A program made the translations under genes and the position numbers. Positions 19,934-31,896 of a stretch of DNA of 64,000 nt are shown here, piece by piece. The stretch is from Gammaproteobacteria bacterium. GTDB taxonomy: Bacteria > Pseudomonadota > Gammaproteobacteria > Steroidobacterales > Steroidobacteraceae. Position 1 is the stretch's first letter. Every line of letters begins with the position of its first letter. The stretch is from contig JABCZO010000013.1 of the NCBI GenBank assembly GCA_013289615.1, positions 1 to 64,000 of the forward strand, read 5' to 3'. The notes beneath the pieces were generated by a model. It worked only from the letters and a program-made list of their open reading frames with translations, was not told the DNA's origin and made no database searches.

Positions 19934-20281
19934 CTAGCCGCCCGAACGCCTGGCGGCGAAGCCGCGGCGTTGCAGCTCCGCGACCACGGCGTCGCGATGC
20001 TCACCCTGAAGTTCGATCGTGCCATCCTTGACCGTGCCACCGCTGCCGCAATAGCGTTTCAGATCGCTCGCCAGTGCCGCAAGTTCCGCGGCGGCCAGCG
20101 GCAGGCCGCTGATCAGTGTCACCGCTTTGCCGGCGCGGCTGTGTGTCTGGCGACTCACGCGCACCTTGCCCGCGGCGGCTCGCAGCGCCGCTGCCGCGGC
20201 CGTCTTGCACACGCACTGCGCGACCGGGCGGCGGCAGCCGGGACACATTCTGCCCACGCCGGTGCTGTAAACGATGCCCAT
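19934..20281 (-). CDS. yciH: YciH/SUI1-family translation factor
   Basis: 115-residue eIF1/SUI1-fold protein, in E. coli a stress-linked inhibitor of non-canonical initiation. The SUI1 core is KAVTLISGLPL ... LKRYCGSGGTVKDGTIELQGEHRD. The N-terminus has CPGC and CVC pairs, a possible zinc-knuckle often seen in YciH relatives. Convergent with rapZ. Confidence 0.88.
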   Translation of the reverse strand: MGIVYSTGVGRMCPGCRRPVAQCVCKTAAAAALRAAAGKVRVSRQTHSRAGKAVTLISGLPLAAAELAALASDLKRYCGSGGTVKDGTIELQGEHRDAVVAELQRRGFAARRSGG

Positions 20282-20459
20282 CCACCCGACTCCTGCCGCT
20301 GATCAACGATAGCGCAAACGACCCGCCGAACGGCACAAATTTGTTCCCGCACACAAAGGTGGCACGCCGTCACATGCGCTGTGCGACAATTTTCAGCGCC
20401 GCAGGAATTGTCGCGGCCGCGGCTTTGCACAGCGCAAATGACCACCGACAGGGCAGACG

Positions 20460-20876
20460 GTGACGATCGAACTCAAATTTCATCACGGTGGAATCAGCGT
20501 CCCGGACCTGGAGGCGTCGATTCGCTGGTATCACGACATGCTTGGTTTTGAAGTCGAGAATCGCTTCGAGATTCCGAGCGCGCGCGCCCGGGTGGCGATG
20601 ATCAAGCGCGGCCCGCTGCGCATGGAGCTGTTCGAGGTCGAGGACGGCAAGCCGTTGCCCGACGATCGGCGCGTGCCCGACCGTGATCTGCAGACTCATG
20701 GCAATAAACATGTCTGCTTCGGCATCAGGAGCGTGGAGCAAGCCGAGCAGGAACTGCGTGCCAAGGGCGCCGACATCGTGTTCGTTGGCCGCTTGAAGGA
20801 TCTGGCGCCGAACATTTTCATGCGCGACAACAGCGGCAACCTGATCGAGTTCATCGAACAGCCGGACCTCTGGTAG
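20460..20876 (+). CDS. VOC (glyoxalase/bleomycin-resistance) family protein
   Basis: 138-residue single-copy VOC-fold protein with the two beta-alpha-beta-beta-beta modules. Metal-ligand candidates are His in KFHHGGISVPDLEASIRWYHDMLG, Glu in MELFEVE, His in NKHVCFGI and Glu in NLIEFIEQP. This pattern occurs in glyoxalase I, epimerases and dioxygenases, so substrate is unknown. The start is GTG. Gene stands alone with its own upstream gap of about 180 bp. Confidence 0.8.
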   Translation: MTIELKFHHGGISVPDLEASIRWYHDMLGFEVENRFEIPSARARVAMIKRGPLRMELFEVEDGKPLPDDRRVPDRDLQTHGNKHVCFGIRSVEQAEQELRAKGADIVFVGRLKDLAPNIFMRDNSGNLIEFIEQPDLW

Positions 20877-20902
20877 CAGGCGACCCGCGGATTCGGGTTG
20901 GA

Positions 20903-20925
20903 CTGTAGCCGGCTGCGCGCTACAG
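20903..20925 (+). terminator. Possible hairpin terminator after the VOC gene
   Basis: CTGTAGC (20903-20909) pairs with GCTACAG (20919-20925) across a 9-nt loop and is followed by TTTCG. The T-tract is short, so termination strength is doubtful. Confidence 0.35.
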
Positions 20926-20962
20926 TTTCGGCAACAGGTCAGGTCCGAACCGAGGAGCGTTC

Positions 20963-21352
20963 ATGGCGACCCAGCTGACCGGCGCTCAGATGAAGGCGCT
21001 AGTGCGCGATCATTTTGAAGACTTCGTCAATCGGCGCATCGCCACCGCGATTCGCGCCAACATGACGCCGGACTTCTACGATCACGACGGCCCGGGCGGC
21101 AAGCCTGCCGGGGTCGACGCCGACGAACAGATGATGCTCGCCATGTACACCGCCATGCCGGATCTGAGAGTCAGCATCGAGGACATGATCGCCGAGGGCG
21201 ACAAGGTGGTGTGTCGCAATATCTGGCGCTGGACCGACCCGGCATCGGGCCGGCGCATGCAGTTTCACGGCTTTGTGCTCTGGCGTTTTGAGGGCGACAG
21301 GATTGCGGAGCGCTGGGCGACCGTTACCGTGCCATCGGTTGAATTGGGATAG
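20963..21352 (+). CDS. SnoaL-like/NTF2-fold protein (ester cyclase type)
   Basis: 129-residue protein of the SnoaL-like polyketide-cyclase/NTF2 superfamily. Recognisable parts are DHFEDFVNRRIATAIRANM, MYTAMPDLRVSIEDMIAEGD and FHGFVLWRFEGDRIAERWA. Many homologues are uncharacterised stress or catabolic proteins; no substrate can be given. A GAGGAG-like ribosome-binding site (CCGAGGAGCG) precedes the ATG. Confidence 0.75.
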   Translation: MATQLTGAQMKALVRDHFEDFVNRRIATAIRANMTPDFYDHDGPGGKPAGVDADEQMMLAMYTAMPDLRVSIEDMIAEGDKVVCRNIWRWTDPASGRRMQFHGFVLWRFEGDRIAERWATVTVPSVELG

Positions 21353-21419
21353 TCCGCAGCGCGCACGCGCGGCGGCGCGGCTGCAGCGGCAAGCGAGGTC
21401 AGCGCGTAGCGGCGGGCGC

Positions 21420-22664
21420 TTAGCGGGCCTCGACGCGCGCTACCTCGTCCGCCCGAAGCTTCAAGGCCGGCAGCATGGTGGTTGCGGCCAGCGGCGCACC
21501 GCCCAGAAAGGCGATGACATCGTCGCGCTGCTGCATCGTATCCTCGTAACCCAGCGCGATCAGCTCGCGCGTGAAGCTCGATTCGAACATCAGGTAGCTG
21601 GCGAGCTGGGCGCCGGCCGACCCGCGCGCGCCCATCACCCGTAGCAGCGAGCGCAGGCCGCGCGGCAAGCTGCGCATGTGCTTGGTCGCGATCACGCGCA
21701 TGTCGGCGCTCGGCGCGATCACCAGCGTCGCCACCTTGCGCATGCCCGGCACGGCAGCCGGCGCCACCTCGACCACGCTGTTGAGGCGCTGCATGTGCTC
21801 GACGTTGGCGTAGATCTGATCCATGAACAGCGTATCCAGCATGTAGCCGAACAGCTGCCCGGGGGTAGGCGCCTGCGCCACGGTACGCGGGCGCGCATTG
21901 ACCCCTGCCCCATGCTCGGCGCGCACGCCGATCACCAGCAGGCGGTCGGCGCCCATATGGATCGCCGGACTGAGCGGCCACAGCTGCCGCTGTGCACCGT
22001 CGCCGAAGAATTCATCACCCAGCTGCACCGGCGGAAACAGGAATGGCACGCCCAGGCTCGCCATCACGTGCTCGAGGCGCAGTTCGGTGCGCCGGCCGAT
22101 GCGCTGCTGCCGAACCCACTCGTGGGTGTCGGCGGTGCCCTGGAAGAACGCCACCGAGGTCGCCGAGCTGTAGCTGGTCGCGCACAGCGCCAGCGAGCGC
22201 AGATGGCCGGCATCGATGCTGTGCTGCAGACCGCGCCAGTCAAAGTGGCTCGCCAGCAACGAGCGCAGCGGCGAATTGTCGAACAGTGCCAGTGGCGGCG
22301 GCAGCAGCAGCCCGCCGGACATGAGCGACAGGGCCCAGTGCAGGCCCGAGCGCAGCATGCTGGCGGCGTCGACCCGAAATACCTGTTGCACGTGGAAGTT
22401 CGACCAGACGTGCACCAGCCCCTCGACCGCGCGCTGCCAGCGAAACGCCCCGGTGCCAAGCACGGCGGCGGATACCGCGCCGGCCGACGTGCCGACGATG
22501 ATCGGAAACGGATTGGGCGCCAGCGGCATCATCTCGGCGATCGCCTTGAGCACGCCGACCTGGTAGGCCGCGCGCGCACCGCCGCCGGGCAATACCAGTC
22601 CCACCGTCGGACCGATCGGTGCGCGGCCCCTGGACAAGGCGTTGGCGACCATGGAGCCAAGCAT
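21420..22664 (-). CDS. Patatin-like phospholipase
   Basis: 414-residue patatin-family lipid acyl hydrolase. The oxyanion loop [17 protein letters not shown], nucleophile elbow GTSAGAVSA (Ser) and dyad Asp in [10 protein letters not shown] are intact. C-terminal half has [19 protein letters not shown], typical of the proteobacterial RssA/YjjU-unlike 'patatin + extended C-terminus' group. The ATG at 22664 is chosen; a further in-frame extension to 22712 lacks support. Function (phospholipid turnover or effector) is unknown. Confidence 0.87.
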   Translation of the reverse strand: MLGSMVANALSRGRAPIGPTVGLVLPGGGARAAYQVGVLKAIAEMMPLAPNPFPIIVGTSAGAVSAAVLGTGAFRWQRAVEGLVHVWSNFHVQQVFRVDAASMLRSGLHWALSLMSGGLLLPPPLALFDNSPLRSLLASHFDWRGLQHSIDAGHLRSLALCATSYSSATSVAFFQGTADTHEWVRQQRIGRRTELRLEHVMASLGVPFLFPPVQLGDEFFGDGAQRQLWPLSPAIHMGADRLLVIGVRAEHGAGVNARPRTVAQAPTPGQLFGYMLDTLFMDQIYANVEHMQRLNSVVEVAPAAVPGMRKVATLVIAPSADMRVIATKHMRSLPRGLRSLLRVMGARGSAGAQLASYLMFESSFTRELIALGYEDTMQQRDDVIAFLGGAPLAATTMLPALKLRADEVARVEAR

Positions 22665-22771
22665 AGCGGAGCGCAGATAAACGTCACCTGTACCGGCGTC
22701 TCGTTCTGCCAAGCGCGTCTCGCTCGGGTGCCGAAACGGGCCGTCTACCGTGGCTTTAGGGCAACGACCGG

Positions 22772-24211
22772 CTATCGATTGGTGACCCGAAGGATCTGCA
22801 TAGAGTTTGTTCCGCCGGAGACACCCGACAGTTCACCCTTGGTGAGGATGACCAGGTCATTCACGTCCACCAGTCCCAGTTCCAGCAGCCGGTCAAAGAT
22901 CGAGCGGTACAGCGTCTCGGTATCGGTAGTGACTATGTCGAATGGCACCGCGTACACGCCCCGATACAGGGTCACCCGGCGCCGCGTGGCCTCGTGACGG
23001 GTGAAGGCGTAGACCGGTATATCGGAGCGGATGCGCGACATCCACAGCGGCGTCATGCCCGACTCGGTCAGCGCCACGATCGCCCGCACCCGCATGTGAT
23101 TGGCCGTGTAGATGACCGCCATCGCAATGGCTTCCTCGGTGTTGCCGAACTCCTCATCGGCACGTCCCAGGGCGCGCGGCGAGCCTAGCTGGTACTTCTC
23201 CGCGCCGCGGATCACGTCCGCCATCGCCTGCACCGCCTTGACCGGAAACTTGCCGGCCGCGGATTCGGCCGAGAGCATCACCGCGTCGGTGCCATCGAGG
23301 ACCGCATTGGCGACGTCGCTGACCTCGGCGCGGGTCGGAATGGGATTCTGGATCATCGATTCCATCATCTGGGTCGCTGTGATCACCACGCGATTGCTCG
23401 CCAGGGACTGGCGGATGATGGTCTTCTGTAGTCCGGTCAGCTCGGCGTAACCCATCTCCACGCCGAGATCGCCACGCGCGACCATCACCGCGTCGGTTAC
23501 CGCCAGGATGCCGGCCAGATTATCGAGCGCTTCGTGACGCTCGATCTTCGCCACCACGCGCGCATCGCCGCGCCACTTGCGCAGTTCCGACTGCGCTCGT
23601 CGGATATCGTCGGCATCGCGCGCGAACGATACCGCCAGGTAGTCGATGCCGATCTCGGCCGCAAGCCGCACGTCGTCCAGATCCTTTTCGGTCACCGCCG
23701 GGGCCGAGATGCCGCCGCCCTGGCGATTCACGCCCTTGCGGTTCGACAGTTCCCCGCCCGAGCGCACCACGCCGGAAATGCGCGTACCGAGCACCTTTTC
23801 CACTTCGATCACGATCTGACCGTCCGCCAGCAGCAGCGTGTCGCCGGGCCGCACGTCGGCGGTCAGATTCTTGTACGCCACGCCGACCTCGGTGAGGTTG
23901 CCGGCCTCCGGATCGAGTGCGGTGTCGAGCGTGAAGGGCGCGCCCTCGAGCAGTTGCACCTTGCCTTCGCGAAAACTCTCGATGCGGATCTTGGGACCGG
24001 CAAGGTCGGCCAGCAGCCCGATGTAGCGCCCGGCCTCGCGCGCCGCCTGGCGCACCAGCTCAACGCGCCGGATCTGCGATTCGCGCGTCCCGTGCGAGAA
24101 GTTGATGCGGGCGACGTCCAGGCCCGCCCGGACCATGCCGGCCACCACCTGCGGATCGTCGGTGGCCGGTCCGAGCGTCGCAACGATCTTGGTTCTGCGC
24201 ATCGTGTCCAT
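22772..24211 (-). CDS. pyk: Pyruvate kinase
   Basis: Last step of glycolysis. 479 residues, with the N-terminal [36 protein letters not shown], the catalytic block [18 protein letters not shown] (active-site Lys, Glu), [13 protein letters not shown] and [35 protein letters not shown]. Last gene of a leftward tkt-gap-pgk-pyk operon, 24 bp after pgk. Confidence 0.98.
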   Translation of the reverse strand: MDTMRRTKIVATLGPATDDPQVVAGMVRAGLDVARINFSHGTRESQIRRVELVRQAAREAGRYIGLLADLAGPKIRIESFREGKVQLLEGAPFTLDTALDPEAGNLTEVGVAYKNLTADVRPGDTLLLADGQIVIEVEKVLGTRISGVVRSGGELSNRKGVNRQGGGISAPAVTEKDLDDVRLAAEIGIDYLAVSFARDADDIRRAQSELRKWRGDARVVAKIERHEALDNLAGILAVTDAVMVARGDLGVEMGYAELTGLQKTIIRQSLASNRVVITATQMMESMIQNPIPTRAEVSDVANAVLDGTDAVMLSAESAAGKFPVKAVQAMADVIRGAEKYQLGSPRALGRADEEFGNTEEAIAMAVIYTANHMRVRAIVALTESGMTPLWMSRIRSDIPVYAFTRHEATRRRVTLYRGVYAVPFDIVTTDTETLYRSIFDRLLELGLVDVNDLVILTKGELSGVSGGTNSMQILRVTNR

Positions 24212-24235
24212 AGTCGCCCTTGCTCGAATGGTCTG

Positions 24236-25435
24236 TCAGGCCTCGTGACGTGGCAGCGCGTCGGCGGCGCGCTGCTCCAGCACCGCGACCGCCGGCAGGG
24301 TCTTGCCCTCGACGAATTCCAGAAATGCGCCGCCGCCGGTGGAGATGTAGGAGATGCCATCCTCGACGCCATACTTCTCGATCGCGGCGAGCGTATCGCC
24401 GCCGCCGGCCAGGGAAAATGCCTTGCTGCGCGCGATCGCCTGCGCGATCGCCTGCGTGCCTTCGCCGAACTGATCGAATTCGAACACGCCCACCGGACCG
24501 TTCCAGATGATGGTACCGGCGGATTTGAGCACGTCGCTGAACTGCTCGGCGGTATCGGGTCCGATGTCCATGATCATGTCGTCGTCCCCGACCTGGCTTA
24601 CCGGTCGCACATCGGCGTGCGCCGTGGCGGCAAACTCACGCGCCACAACCACGTCAACCGGCAACGGGATCTCCGCCCCGCGTTCGCGCGCGTACTGCAG
24701 CAGCTTGCTGGCGATCTCGAGCATGTCCTTCTCATACAGCGACTTGCCGACCTTGACCCCGGTGGCGGCAAGGAACGTGTTGGCAATGCCACCGCCGACG
24801 ATCAGCTTGTCGACCTTATCGAGCAGGCTCTCCAGTATCGTGAGCTTGGTGGACACCTTCGAACCGGCCACGATCGCCACCAACGGGCGCGCCGGCTTCG
24901 CCAGCGCACGCTCGAGCGCCTCCAGCTCAACCACCAGCAGCGGGCCGGCGCAGGCGGTCGGCGCGAACTTCGCCACCCCGTGGGTGCTGGCCTCAGCCCG
25001 ATGGGCGGTGCCGAAGGCATCCATCACGAACACATCGCACAACGCCGCCATCTGGCGCGACAGCGCATCGTTGTCCTTCTTCTCGCCCTTATTGAACCGG
25101 ACGTTTTCGCACAGCACCACCGAGCCGGGCGGCACGTTCACGCCGCCGATCCAGTCCCGCACCAGCGGCACCGGCTTGCCGAGCAGCTCAGAGAGCTTGG
25201 CGGCCACCGGGGCGAGCGAGAATTCGGCGTCGAACTTGCCCTCTTCCGGCCTGCCCAGGTGCGACAGCAGCACTACCCGTGCGCCCTTATACAGCGCCAG
25301 GCGCACCGTGGGTAACGCGGCCCGGATGCGTGCATCGCTGGTCACCACGCCCTTCTGCACCGGCACATTCAGATCCTCGCGGATCAGGACGCGCTTGCCC
25401 TTGAGATCAAGGTCCGCCATGCGCAGCAGTTTCAT
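24236..25435 (-). CDS. pgk: Phosphoglycerate kinase
   Basis: 399 residues: [88 protein letters not shown], and the C-terminal [34 protein letters not shown]. The ATG at 25435 is 11 bp after the gap stop; an upstream in-frame extension lies inside gap. Confidence 0.98.
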   Translation of the reverse strand: MKLLRMADLDLKGKRVLIREDLNVPVQKGVVTSDARIRAALPTVRLALYKGARVVLLSHLGRPEEGKFDAEFSLAPVAAKLSELLGKPVPLVRDWIGGVNVPPGSVVLCENVRFNKGEKKDNDALSRQMAALCDVFVMDAFGTAHRAEASTHGVAKFAPTACAGPLLVVELEALERALAKPARPLVAIVAGSKVSTKLTILESLLDKVDKLIVGGGIANTFLAATGVKVGKSLYEKDMLEIASKLLQYARERGAEIPLPVDVVVAREFAATAHADVRPVSQVGDDDMIMDIGPDTAEQFSDVLKSAGTIIWNGPVGVFEFDQFGEGTQAIAQAIARSKAFSLAGGGDTLAAIEKYGVEDGISYISTGGGAFLEFVEGKTLPAVAVLEQRAADALPRHEA

Positions 25436-25446
25436 CGGCGGCGGGC

Positions 25447-26463
25447 CTAGGTTGCGCGCGACCAGGCGAGCGTCGTGTCGAGCATGCGATTGGAGAAGCC
25501 CCACTCGTTGTCATACCAGGCGCACACCTTGACCAGCGTGCCTTCGATCACCTTGGTCATGGTGGCGTCGTATATCGAGGAGTGTGCGTCGTGGTTGTAG
25601 TCCACCGACACCAGCGGCGCATCGGTATAGGCGAGGATTCCCTGCAGTGGGCCGGCGCCGGCGGCGGCTTTCATCAGTGCGTTGATTTCATCGACGTTGG
25701 TCGGCCGCCTGGCGATGAAGCTCAGATCCACCAGCGACACGTTGATCGTCGGTACGCGAATCGAAAAGCCGTCGAGCTTGCCTTTGAGCTCGGGCAGCAC
25801 CAGTCCGACTGCCGCCGCCGCACCGGTCTTGGTCGGAATCATCGACTGCGTAGCCGAGCGCGCGCGACGCAGGTCGGTGTGATAGACGTCGGTCAGCACC
25901 TGATCGTTGGTATAGGAGTGCACCGTGGTCATGACGCCGGCCGCGATGCCCACGCTGTCGTTCAGGACCTTGGCGAGCGGTACCAGGCAGTTGGTGGTGC
26001 ACGAGGCGTTGGAGATCACTGTGTGGCTCGCCCTGAGCACCCCGTGGTTGACCCCATAGACGATCGTCGCATCAACGTCATCACCGCCGGGCGCCGAGAT
26101 CACGACCTTGTTGGCGCCGCCCTCCAGGTGCTTGCCGGCCTTCAGCTTGCTGGTGAACAGGCCGGTACATTCGAGCACCGTGTCCACGCCGAGACTACCC
26201 CACGGCAGCTTGGCCGGATCGCGCTCCGACAGCACCCTGATGCGATCGCCGTTGACCAGCATCGAATCGCCGTCGACCTTGACGTCGCCGGCGAAGCGGC
26301 CCTGGGCCGTGTCGTAACGCGTCAGGTGTGCATTGATCTTGGCATCGCCCAGATCGTTGAGTGCAACCACCTGCAGCTGCGAGCGCTTGCCGCCCTCGTA
26401 CAGCGCGCGCAAGACGTTGCGGCCGATGCGGCCATAGCCATTGATGCCGACTTTCAGTGTCAT
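25447..26463 (-). CDS. gap: Glyceraldehyde-3-phosphate dehydrogenase
   Basis: 338 residues with the NAD-binding N-terminus [20 protein letters not shown], catalytic [17 protein letters not shown] (Cys about 153) and [28 protein letters not shown]. The position-33/34 cofactor region reads ALNDLGD, compatible with NAD. The ATG overlaps the tkt stop (ATGA). An erythrose-4-phosphate dehydrogenase (Epd) identity is less likely given the full GAPDH motif set. Confidence 0.96.
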   Translation of the reverse strand: MTLKVGINGYGRIGRNVLRALYEGGKRSQLQVVALNDLGDAKINAHLTRYDTAQGRFAGDVKVDGDSMLVNGDRIRVLSERDPAKLPWGSLGVDTVLECTGLFTSKLKAGKHLEGGANKVVISAPGGDDVDATIVYGVNHGVLRASHTVISNASCTTNCLVPLAKVLNDSVGIAAGVMTTVHSYTNDQVLTDVYHTDLRRARSATQSMIPTKTGAAAAVGLVLPELKGKLDGFSIRVPTINVSLVDLSFIARRPTNVDEINALMKAAAGAGPLQGILAYTDAPLVSVDYNHDAHSSIYDATMTKVIEGTLVKVCAWYDNEWGFSNRMLDTTLAWSRAT

Positions 26464-28466
26464 TGAGTATCCCCTTCGATCGATTCATCTATCGCCCGCT
26501 GCACGTTCTGCGCCGTGAAGCCGAACTTTTTGAGCACCTCCGCGCCCTTGCCGGAGGCGCCGTAGTGATCAATGCCGATGACGCGGCCGGCGAGGCCGAC
26601 GTAGCGCCACCACAACGCGGTGGATCCGGCCTCGACCGCGACCCGCGCCGTCACCGCCGCGGGCAGCACCGATTCACGGTAGGCCGCATCCTGTGCGTCG
26701 AACACTTGCGTGCACGGCAGCGACACCATGCGCACCCGCTGGCCAGCCGCCTGCGCGCGCTGCACCGCTTCCAGCGCGATCGAAACTTCCGAGCCGGTCG
26801 CGATCACGACGCACTGCGGCGCGCCCTGGCAGTCGGCCAGCACATAGCCGCCGCGGCGTATGCCCTCGAGCGCAGCCGGGCCGCGCGCCAGCTGCGGCAA
26901 TCCCTGGCGGGTGAGTATCAGGCAGCTCGGGCCGCTGTCGTGTTCGATCGCCGCGCACCACGCGGCTGCCACCTCGGCCGCATCCGCCGGCCGCCATAGC
27001 GTCAGGTTCGGAATCAGCCGCAGGCTGTTGAGCTGCTCGATCGGCTGGTGCGTGGGGCCGTCTTCGCCCAATCCGATCGAATCATGGCTGTAGACCAGGA
27101 TCACACGCTGATGCATCAGCGACGCCATGCGCACGGCGTTGCGCGCGTAGTCGGAAAACGTCAGGAAGGTACCCCCATAGGGAATCAGGCCGCCGTGCAG
27201 CGCGATGCCGGTCATCGCCGCGCTCATACCGAATTCGCGCACGCCGTAATGCAGATAGTCGCCCTCGACGTCCCGGGGCGTGACCACGCGCGCACCCTTG
27301 CGCAGCGTGCTGTTGGACGGGGTCAGATCGGCCGAGCCGCCGAACAGCTCCGGCAGCGCCGGACCGATCAGATTGAGCATGGCCTGTGACGACTGGCGGG
27401 TTGCCTGGCTGCCGCTGACCGCCTGTGCGGCCGCGACTGCCGCGCGCGCGGTGTCGAGCCAGTTGGCCGGCAATTCTGCGCGCATGCGTCGCTCGAATTC
27501 GGACGCCAGCGCCGGATGGGCATTGCGGTAGCGGCTGTAGAGCTCCTGCCAGCGCGCTTCGGCGGCGCGGCCGGCCGCATCGTGATTCCAGGCCGCGCGC
27601 AGCGCGCTCGGCACCTCGAACGGCGGCGCCGTCCAGCCCAGTTTCTTTCTCGCCCCGGCAACCTCTTCGGCCCCCAGCGCCTCGCCATGCGTCGCCGCGG
27701 TGCCGGCTTTGGTCGGCGCGCCCCAGCCGATGACGGTCTTGCAATCGATCAGCGACGGCCGCACGCTCTCGGCCTGGGCGGCACGAATGGCGCGCGCAAT
27801 CGCCGCATCGTCCAAGCCGTCGATGCTCTGCACCTGCCAGCCATAGGCCTCGAAGCGCTTGGGCGTGTCGTCGGCGAACCAGCCCTGCACCTCGCCGTCG
27901 ATCGAAATGCCGTTGCTGTCGTAGAACACGATCAGCTTGCCGAGCTTGAGCGTCCCGGCGAGCGAGCAGGCCTCGTGCGAGATGCCTTCCATCAGGCAGC
28001 CGTCGCCGGCGAATACCCAGGTATAGTGATCGACGATCGGCAGTTCCGGGCGGTTGAACTGCCCCGCCAGCAGTTTCTCGGCCAGCGCGAAACCGACGCC
28101 GTTGGCCAGTCCCTGGCCGAGCGGGCCGGTGGTGGTCTCGATGCCGATGCTCAGGTCGTGTTCGGGGTGACCGGCACAGCGGCTGCCCAGCTGGCGGAAC
28201 TGCCGGATCTCGTCCATGGCGAGCGGGTAGCCGGTCAGGTGCAGCAGCCCGTACAGCAGCATCGAAGCGTGACCGTTCGAGAGGATGAAACGGTCGCGAT
28301 CCCACCAGCGTGGATTGGCCGGGTTGTGCTTGAGGAAGTCGCGCCACAGCACCTCGGCGATGTCGGCCATACCCATGGGCGCGCCCGGGTGGCCGGAATT
28401 GGCCTGCTGGACCGCGTCCATCGCAAGCACTCGCAGGACATTGGCTAATTCTCGTCGCGTGGGCAT
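26460..28466 (-). CDS. tkt: Transketolase
   Basis: 668-residue thiamine-diphosphate enzyme of the pentose phosphate pathway. Key blocks: [48 protein letters not shown], the ThDP/Mg site [13 protein letters not shown] ... [18 protein letters not shown](Q)-region, and [22 protein letters not shown]. The start [17 protein letters not shown] is the family start; an upstream open extension to 28739 passes through a palindrome and is not coding. First gene of tkt-gap-pgk-pyk. Confidence 0.97.
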   Translation of the reverse strand: MPTRRELANVLRVLAMDAVQQANSGHPGAPMGMADIAEVLWRDFLKHNPANPRWWDRDRFILSNGHASMLLYGLLHLTGYPLAMDEIRQFRQLGSRCAGHPEHDLSIGIETTTGPLGQGLANGVGFALAEKLLAGQFNRPELPIVDHYTWVFAGDGCLMEGISHEACSLAGTLKLGKLIVFYDSNGISIDGEVQGWFADDTPKRFEAYGWQVQSIDGLDDAAIARAIRAAQAESVRPSLIDCKTVIGWGAPTKAGTAATHGEALGAEEVAGARKKLGWTAPPFEVPSALRAAWNHDAAGRAAEARWQELYSRYRNAHPALASEFERRMRAELPANWLDTARAAVAAAQAVSGSQATRQSSQAMLNLIGPALPELFGGSADLTPSNSTLRKGARVVTPRDVEGDYLHYGVREFGMSAAMTGIALHGGLIPYGGTFLTFSDYARNAVRMASLMHQRVILVYSHDSIGLGEDGPTHQPIEQLNSLRLIPNLTLWRPADAAEVAAAWCAAIEHDSGPSCLILTRQGLPQLARGPAALEGIRRGGYVLADCQGAPQCVVIATGSEVSIALEAVQRAQAAGQRVRMVSLPCTQVFDAQDAAYRESVLPAAVTARVAVEAGSTALWWRYVGLAGRVIGIDHYGASGKGAEVLKKFGFTAQNVQRAIDESIEGDTQ

Positions 28467-28617
28467 GGGCGCTGCGCTTCCGTTCAGGCAACAGTGGGGG
28501 CGCGCATTGTCTACCAGTGGGCTGCCGCCCGGCAATGCGCCGCCCGCAATGCGCCGCCCGGCCCGGCGCCGCCGCGCAGCGATCGAGCCTGTCAGGCAGC
28601 GCTCGTAGGCAGGTGAA

Positions 28618-28679
28618 GAGGGATGGCACCCTATGAAGCATTTTTGATTACAAAAATGCTTCATAGGGTGCCATCCCTC
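28618..28679. repeat. Perfect palindrome: 29-bp inverted repeat, 4-nt loop
   Basis: Left arm 28618-28646 is the exact reverse complement of right arm 28651-28679, with ATTA between. Each arm ends at the loop in a TTTTTG/CAAAAA segment. The arms are less GC-rich than the surroundings. It lies upstream of both flanking genes, so it is not a normal 3' terminator of either. Confidence 0.97.
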
Positions 28680-28828
28680 ATCGCTTGTCAGGGCCGCTCC
28701 CTGGCCGCTGCCGGCGCAAGCCGCGCGGCGACCGTTCACCCTGCAAACTATTTCGACTGCGTCACAAAGCTGACAACTGGCGCACGCGCACGCCTGCGTC
28801 CGCGTGCGGGAGGCACGGACCGTTCTGC

Positions 28829-28834
28829 TATACT
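28829..28834 (+). promoter_or_regulatory. Likely -10 element of metK
   Basis: TATACT on the plus strand, 31 bp upstream of the metK ATG, within GCTATACTCG. The -35 region is GC-rich and not recognisable. Transcription would begin near 28841, downstream of the palindrome. Confidence 0.55.
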
Positions 28835-28865
28835 CGAGCGCCTTTTATCAGCGTCGACCACACCC

Positions 28866-30053
<1,188 letters not shown>

Positions 30054-30100
30054 TCCGACCTGCTGATTCCTGACGTTGCCGCGCGTGCGGCAACCCGGTG

Positions 30101-30192
30101 CCTGAGGAGCGCTGCGACAGGGGAGAAGCCTTGGGGCTTTTCAAGACCTGCCAGGCTCAGGCGACCGGCCCTAAGTCAACGGCGCTCGACAA
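30101..30192 (+). promoter_or_regulatory. SAH (S-adenosylhomocysteine) riboswitch upstream of ahcY
   Basis: The leader has the conserved CCTGAGGAGCGCTGCGAC (30101-30118), the GACCTGCCAGGCTCAGGCGAC-like middle block, and GTCAACGGCGCTCGAC near 30176-30190. P1 is CCTGAG (30101-30106) with CTCAGG (30156-30161). The pseudoknot is GAGCGC (30107-30112) with GCGCTC (30182-30187). SAH riboswitches are known upstream of ahcY and turn expression on when SAH accumulates. The element ends 26 nt before the ATG. Confidence 0.95.
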
Positions 30193-30217
30193 CCTCAGGA
30201 CTGAAGGCGGAGCCACC

Positions 30218-31648
30218 ATGACTGCTACAGCACGTTCAATTACACCCAACGCCTCCAACAAGGATTTTCACGTCGCCGACCTGTCGCTGGCCGACTGGGG
30301 TCGCAAGGAAATTGCGATCGCCGAGACCGAGATGCCCGGACTGATGGCGATCCGCGATGAGTTCGTACCGACCCAGCCGCTGCGCGGGGCCCGCATCGCC
30401 GGCTCGTTGCACATGACGATCCAGACCGCGGTGCTGATCGAGACGCTACAAGCCCTCGGCGCGCAGGTGCGCTGGGCTTCATGCAACATTTTTTCCACCC
30501 AGGATCACGCCGCCGCTGCGATCGCGGCCGGTGGCACCGGCGTGTTCGCCTACAAGGGCGAAACCATGGCCGAGTATTGGGAATTCTCGCACCGCATCTT
30601 CGAATGGCCGGACGATGCCCATGCCAACATGATCCTGGATGACGGCGGCGATGCGACCCTGCTGTTGCACCTCGGTGCGCGCGCCGAGCGCGACGGCGCG
30701 GCGATATCCAAGCCCTCGAGCGAGGAGGAGACCGCGCTGTTCGACAGCATCCGAGCCACCCTCAAGCGCGATCCGAAGTGGTACTCCAGGCGCCTGGCGG
30801 CGATCCGCGGCGTGTCTGAGGAAACCACCACCGGCGTCAAGCGGCTCTACCAGATGGCGCGCGACGGCATGCTCGCCTTCCCCGCCATCAACGTCAACGA
30901 CTCGGTCACCAAGTCGAAGTTCGACAACCTGTATGGCTGCCGCGAATCGCTGGTGGACGGCATCAAGCGCGCCACCGACGTCATGATTGCGGGCAAGATC
31001 GGGTTGGTGTGTGGCTACGGCGATGTCGGCAAGGGCTGCGCCCAGGCGCTGCGTGCGCTTTCGGCCCAGGTCTGGGTTACCGAGATCGACCCGATCTGCG
31101 CGCTGCAGGCGGCGATGGAGGGCTTTCGCGTCGTGACCATGGATTATGCGGCCGATAAGGCCGACATCTTCGTGTCGGCGACCGGCAACCTGCACGTGAT
31201 CACGCACGATCACATGAGTCGCATGAAGAATCAGGCCATCGTGTGCAACATCGGCCATTTCGACAACGAGATCGACGTGGCTTCGCTGCGCCAGTGCCGC
31301 TGGGAGAGCATCAAGCCGCAGGTCGATCACATCATCTTTCCCGACGGCAAGCGCATCATCCTGCTGGCCGAGGGGCGCCTGGTTAACCTCGGCTGCGGCA
31401 CCGGACATCCGAGCTATGTCATGTCGTCGTCATTCGCGAACCAGGTACTGGCCCAGATCGAGCTGTGGAGCAATCACACCAGCTACGCGATCGGGGTTCA
31501 CATCCTGCCCAAGCAGCTCGACGAGAAGGTGGCGCGGCTGCAGCTCGCCAAGCTCAACGCCGAGCTGAGCGTGCTGACCGACCAGCAGGCCCGTTACATC
31601 GATGTGGCGATTGCCGGCCCGTACAAGAGCGAGCACTACCGCTACTAG
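30218..31648 (+). CDS. ahcY: Adenosylhomocysteinase (SAH hydrolase)
   Basis: 476-residue NAD-dependent enzyme splitting SAH into homocysteine and adenosine, relieving product inhibition of methyltransferases. [70 protein letters not shown], the NAD loop [18 protein letters not shown] and the C-terminal [16 protein letters not shown] match long-form AhcY. A Shine-Dalgarno GGCGGAG lies 7 bp before the ATG. The longer open frame from 30098 is riboswitch RNA, not coding. Confidence 0.98.
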   Translation: MTATARSITPNASNKDFHVADLSLADWGRKEIAIAETEMPGLMAIRDEFVPTQPLRGARIAGSLHMTIQTAVLIETLQALGAQVRWASCNIFSTQDHAAAAIAAGGTGVFAYKGETMAEYWEFSHRIFEWPDDAHANMILDDGGDATLLLHLGARAERDGAAISKPSSEEETALFDSIRATLKRDPKWYSRRLAAIRGVSEETTTGVKRLYQMARDGMLAFPAINVNDSVTKSKFDNLYGCRESLVDGIKRATDVMIAGKIGLVCGYGDVGKGCAQALRALSAQVWVTEIDPICALQAAMEGFRVVTMDYAADKADIFVSATGNLHVITHDHMSRMKNQAIVCNIGHFDNEIDVASLRQCRWESIKPQVDHIIFPDGKRIILLAEGRLVNLGCGTGHPSYVMSSSFANQVLAQIELWSNHTSYAIGVHILPKQLDEKVARLQLAKLNAELSVLTDQQARYIDVAIAGPYKSEHYRY

Positions 31649-31656
31649 AGGTAACG

Positions 31657-31696
31657 CCAGCGCACACTGTCGGTGATCTCCGACAGTGTGCGCTGG
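31657..31696 (+). terminator. Perfect 17-bp hairpin after ahcY, probable terminator
   Basis: CCAGCGCACACTGTCGG (31657-31673) and its exact complement (31680-31696) flank a TGATCT loop, 8 nt after the ahcY stop. There is no T-tract, so it may work as an RNA-stabilising 3' end or an untypical terminator. A perfect tandem CATCTGCCCG decamer lies further on at 31769-31788. Confidence 0.6.
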
Positions 31697-31896
31697 TGCG
31701 ATCGCCGCCGCTCGCCACGGTACCGCTGGGCGATCTGCGCGGCGCCTTCGACCACTGCCGGCTTATGACATCTGCCCGCATCTGCCCGCCAGTGCGCACG
31801 CGATCTGAGCGCTGCGTCACTTCGCCTGCGACGATGAATTTCCCAACGCTTGAAGCGCATCACTCGCGCCTGTGCGTCTGCGGTTAAAATTAGTGC

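Larger units (their letters stand above)
28467..28865. other. Divergent intergenic region tkt / metK
   Basis: 399 bp between two divergently transcribed genes. It holds a perfect 29-bp-arm palindrome in the middle and the metK -10 at the right. A tandem AATGCGCCGCCCG-type duplication sits near 28534-28561. No protein-coding ORF is convincing. Confidence 0.7.

Noticed and set aside
28467-28739. N-terminal extension of transketolase beyond 28466
   Set aside because: It reads through the perfect palindrome; family alignment begins at [13 protein letters not shown], and the extra 91 residues look random.
28623-28865. N-terminal extension of MetK
   Set aside because: It covers the palindrome and the TATACT -10; [11 protein letters not shown] is the expected MetK start.
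28801-28865. SAM riboswitch upstream of metK
   Set aside because: The predicted leader after TATACT is only about 25 nt, too short for any SAM aptamer, and no conserved core is present.
30098-30217. N-terminal extension of AhcY
   Set aside because: These codons are the SAH riboswitch, whose base-pairing explains the conservation better than a protein would.
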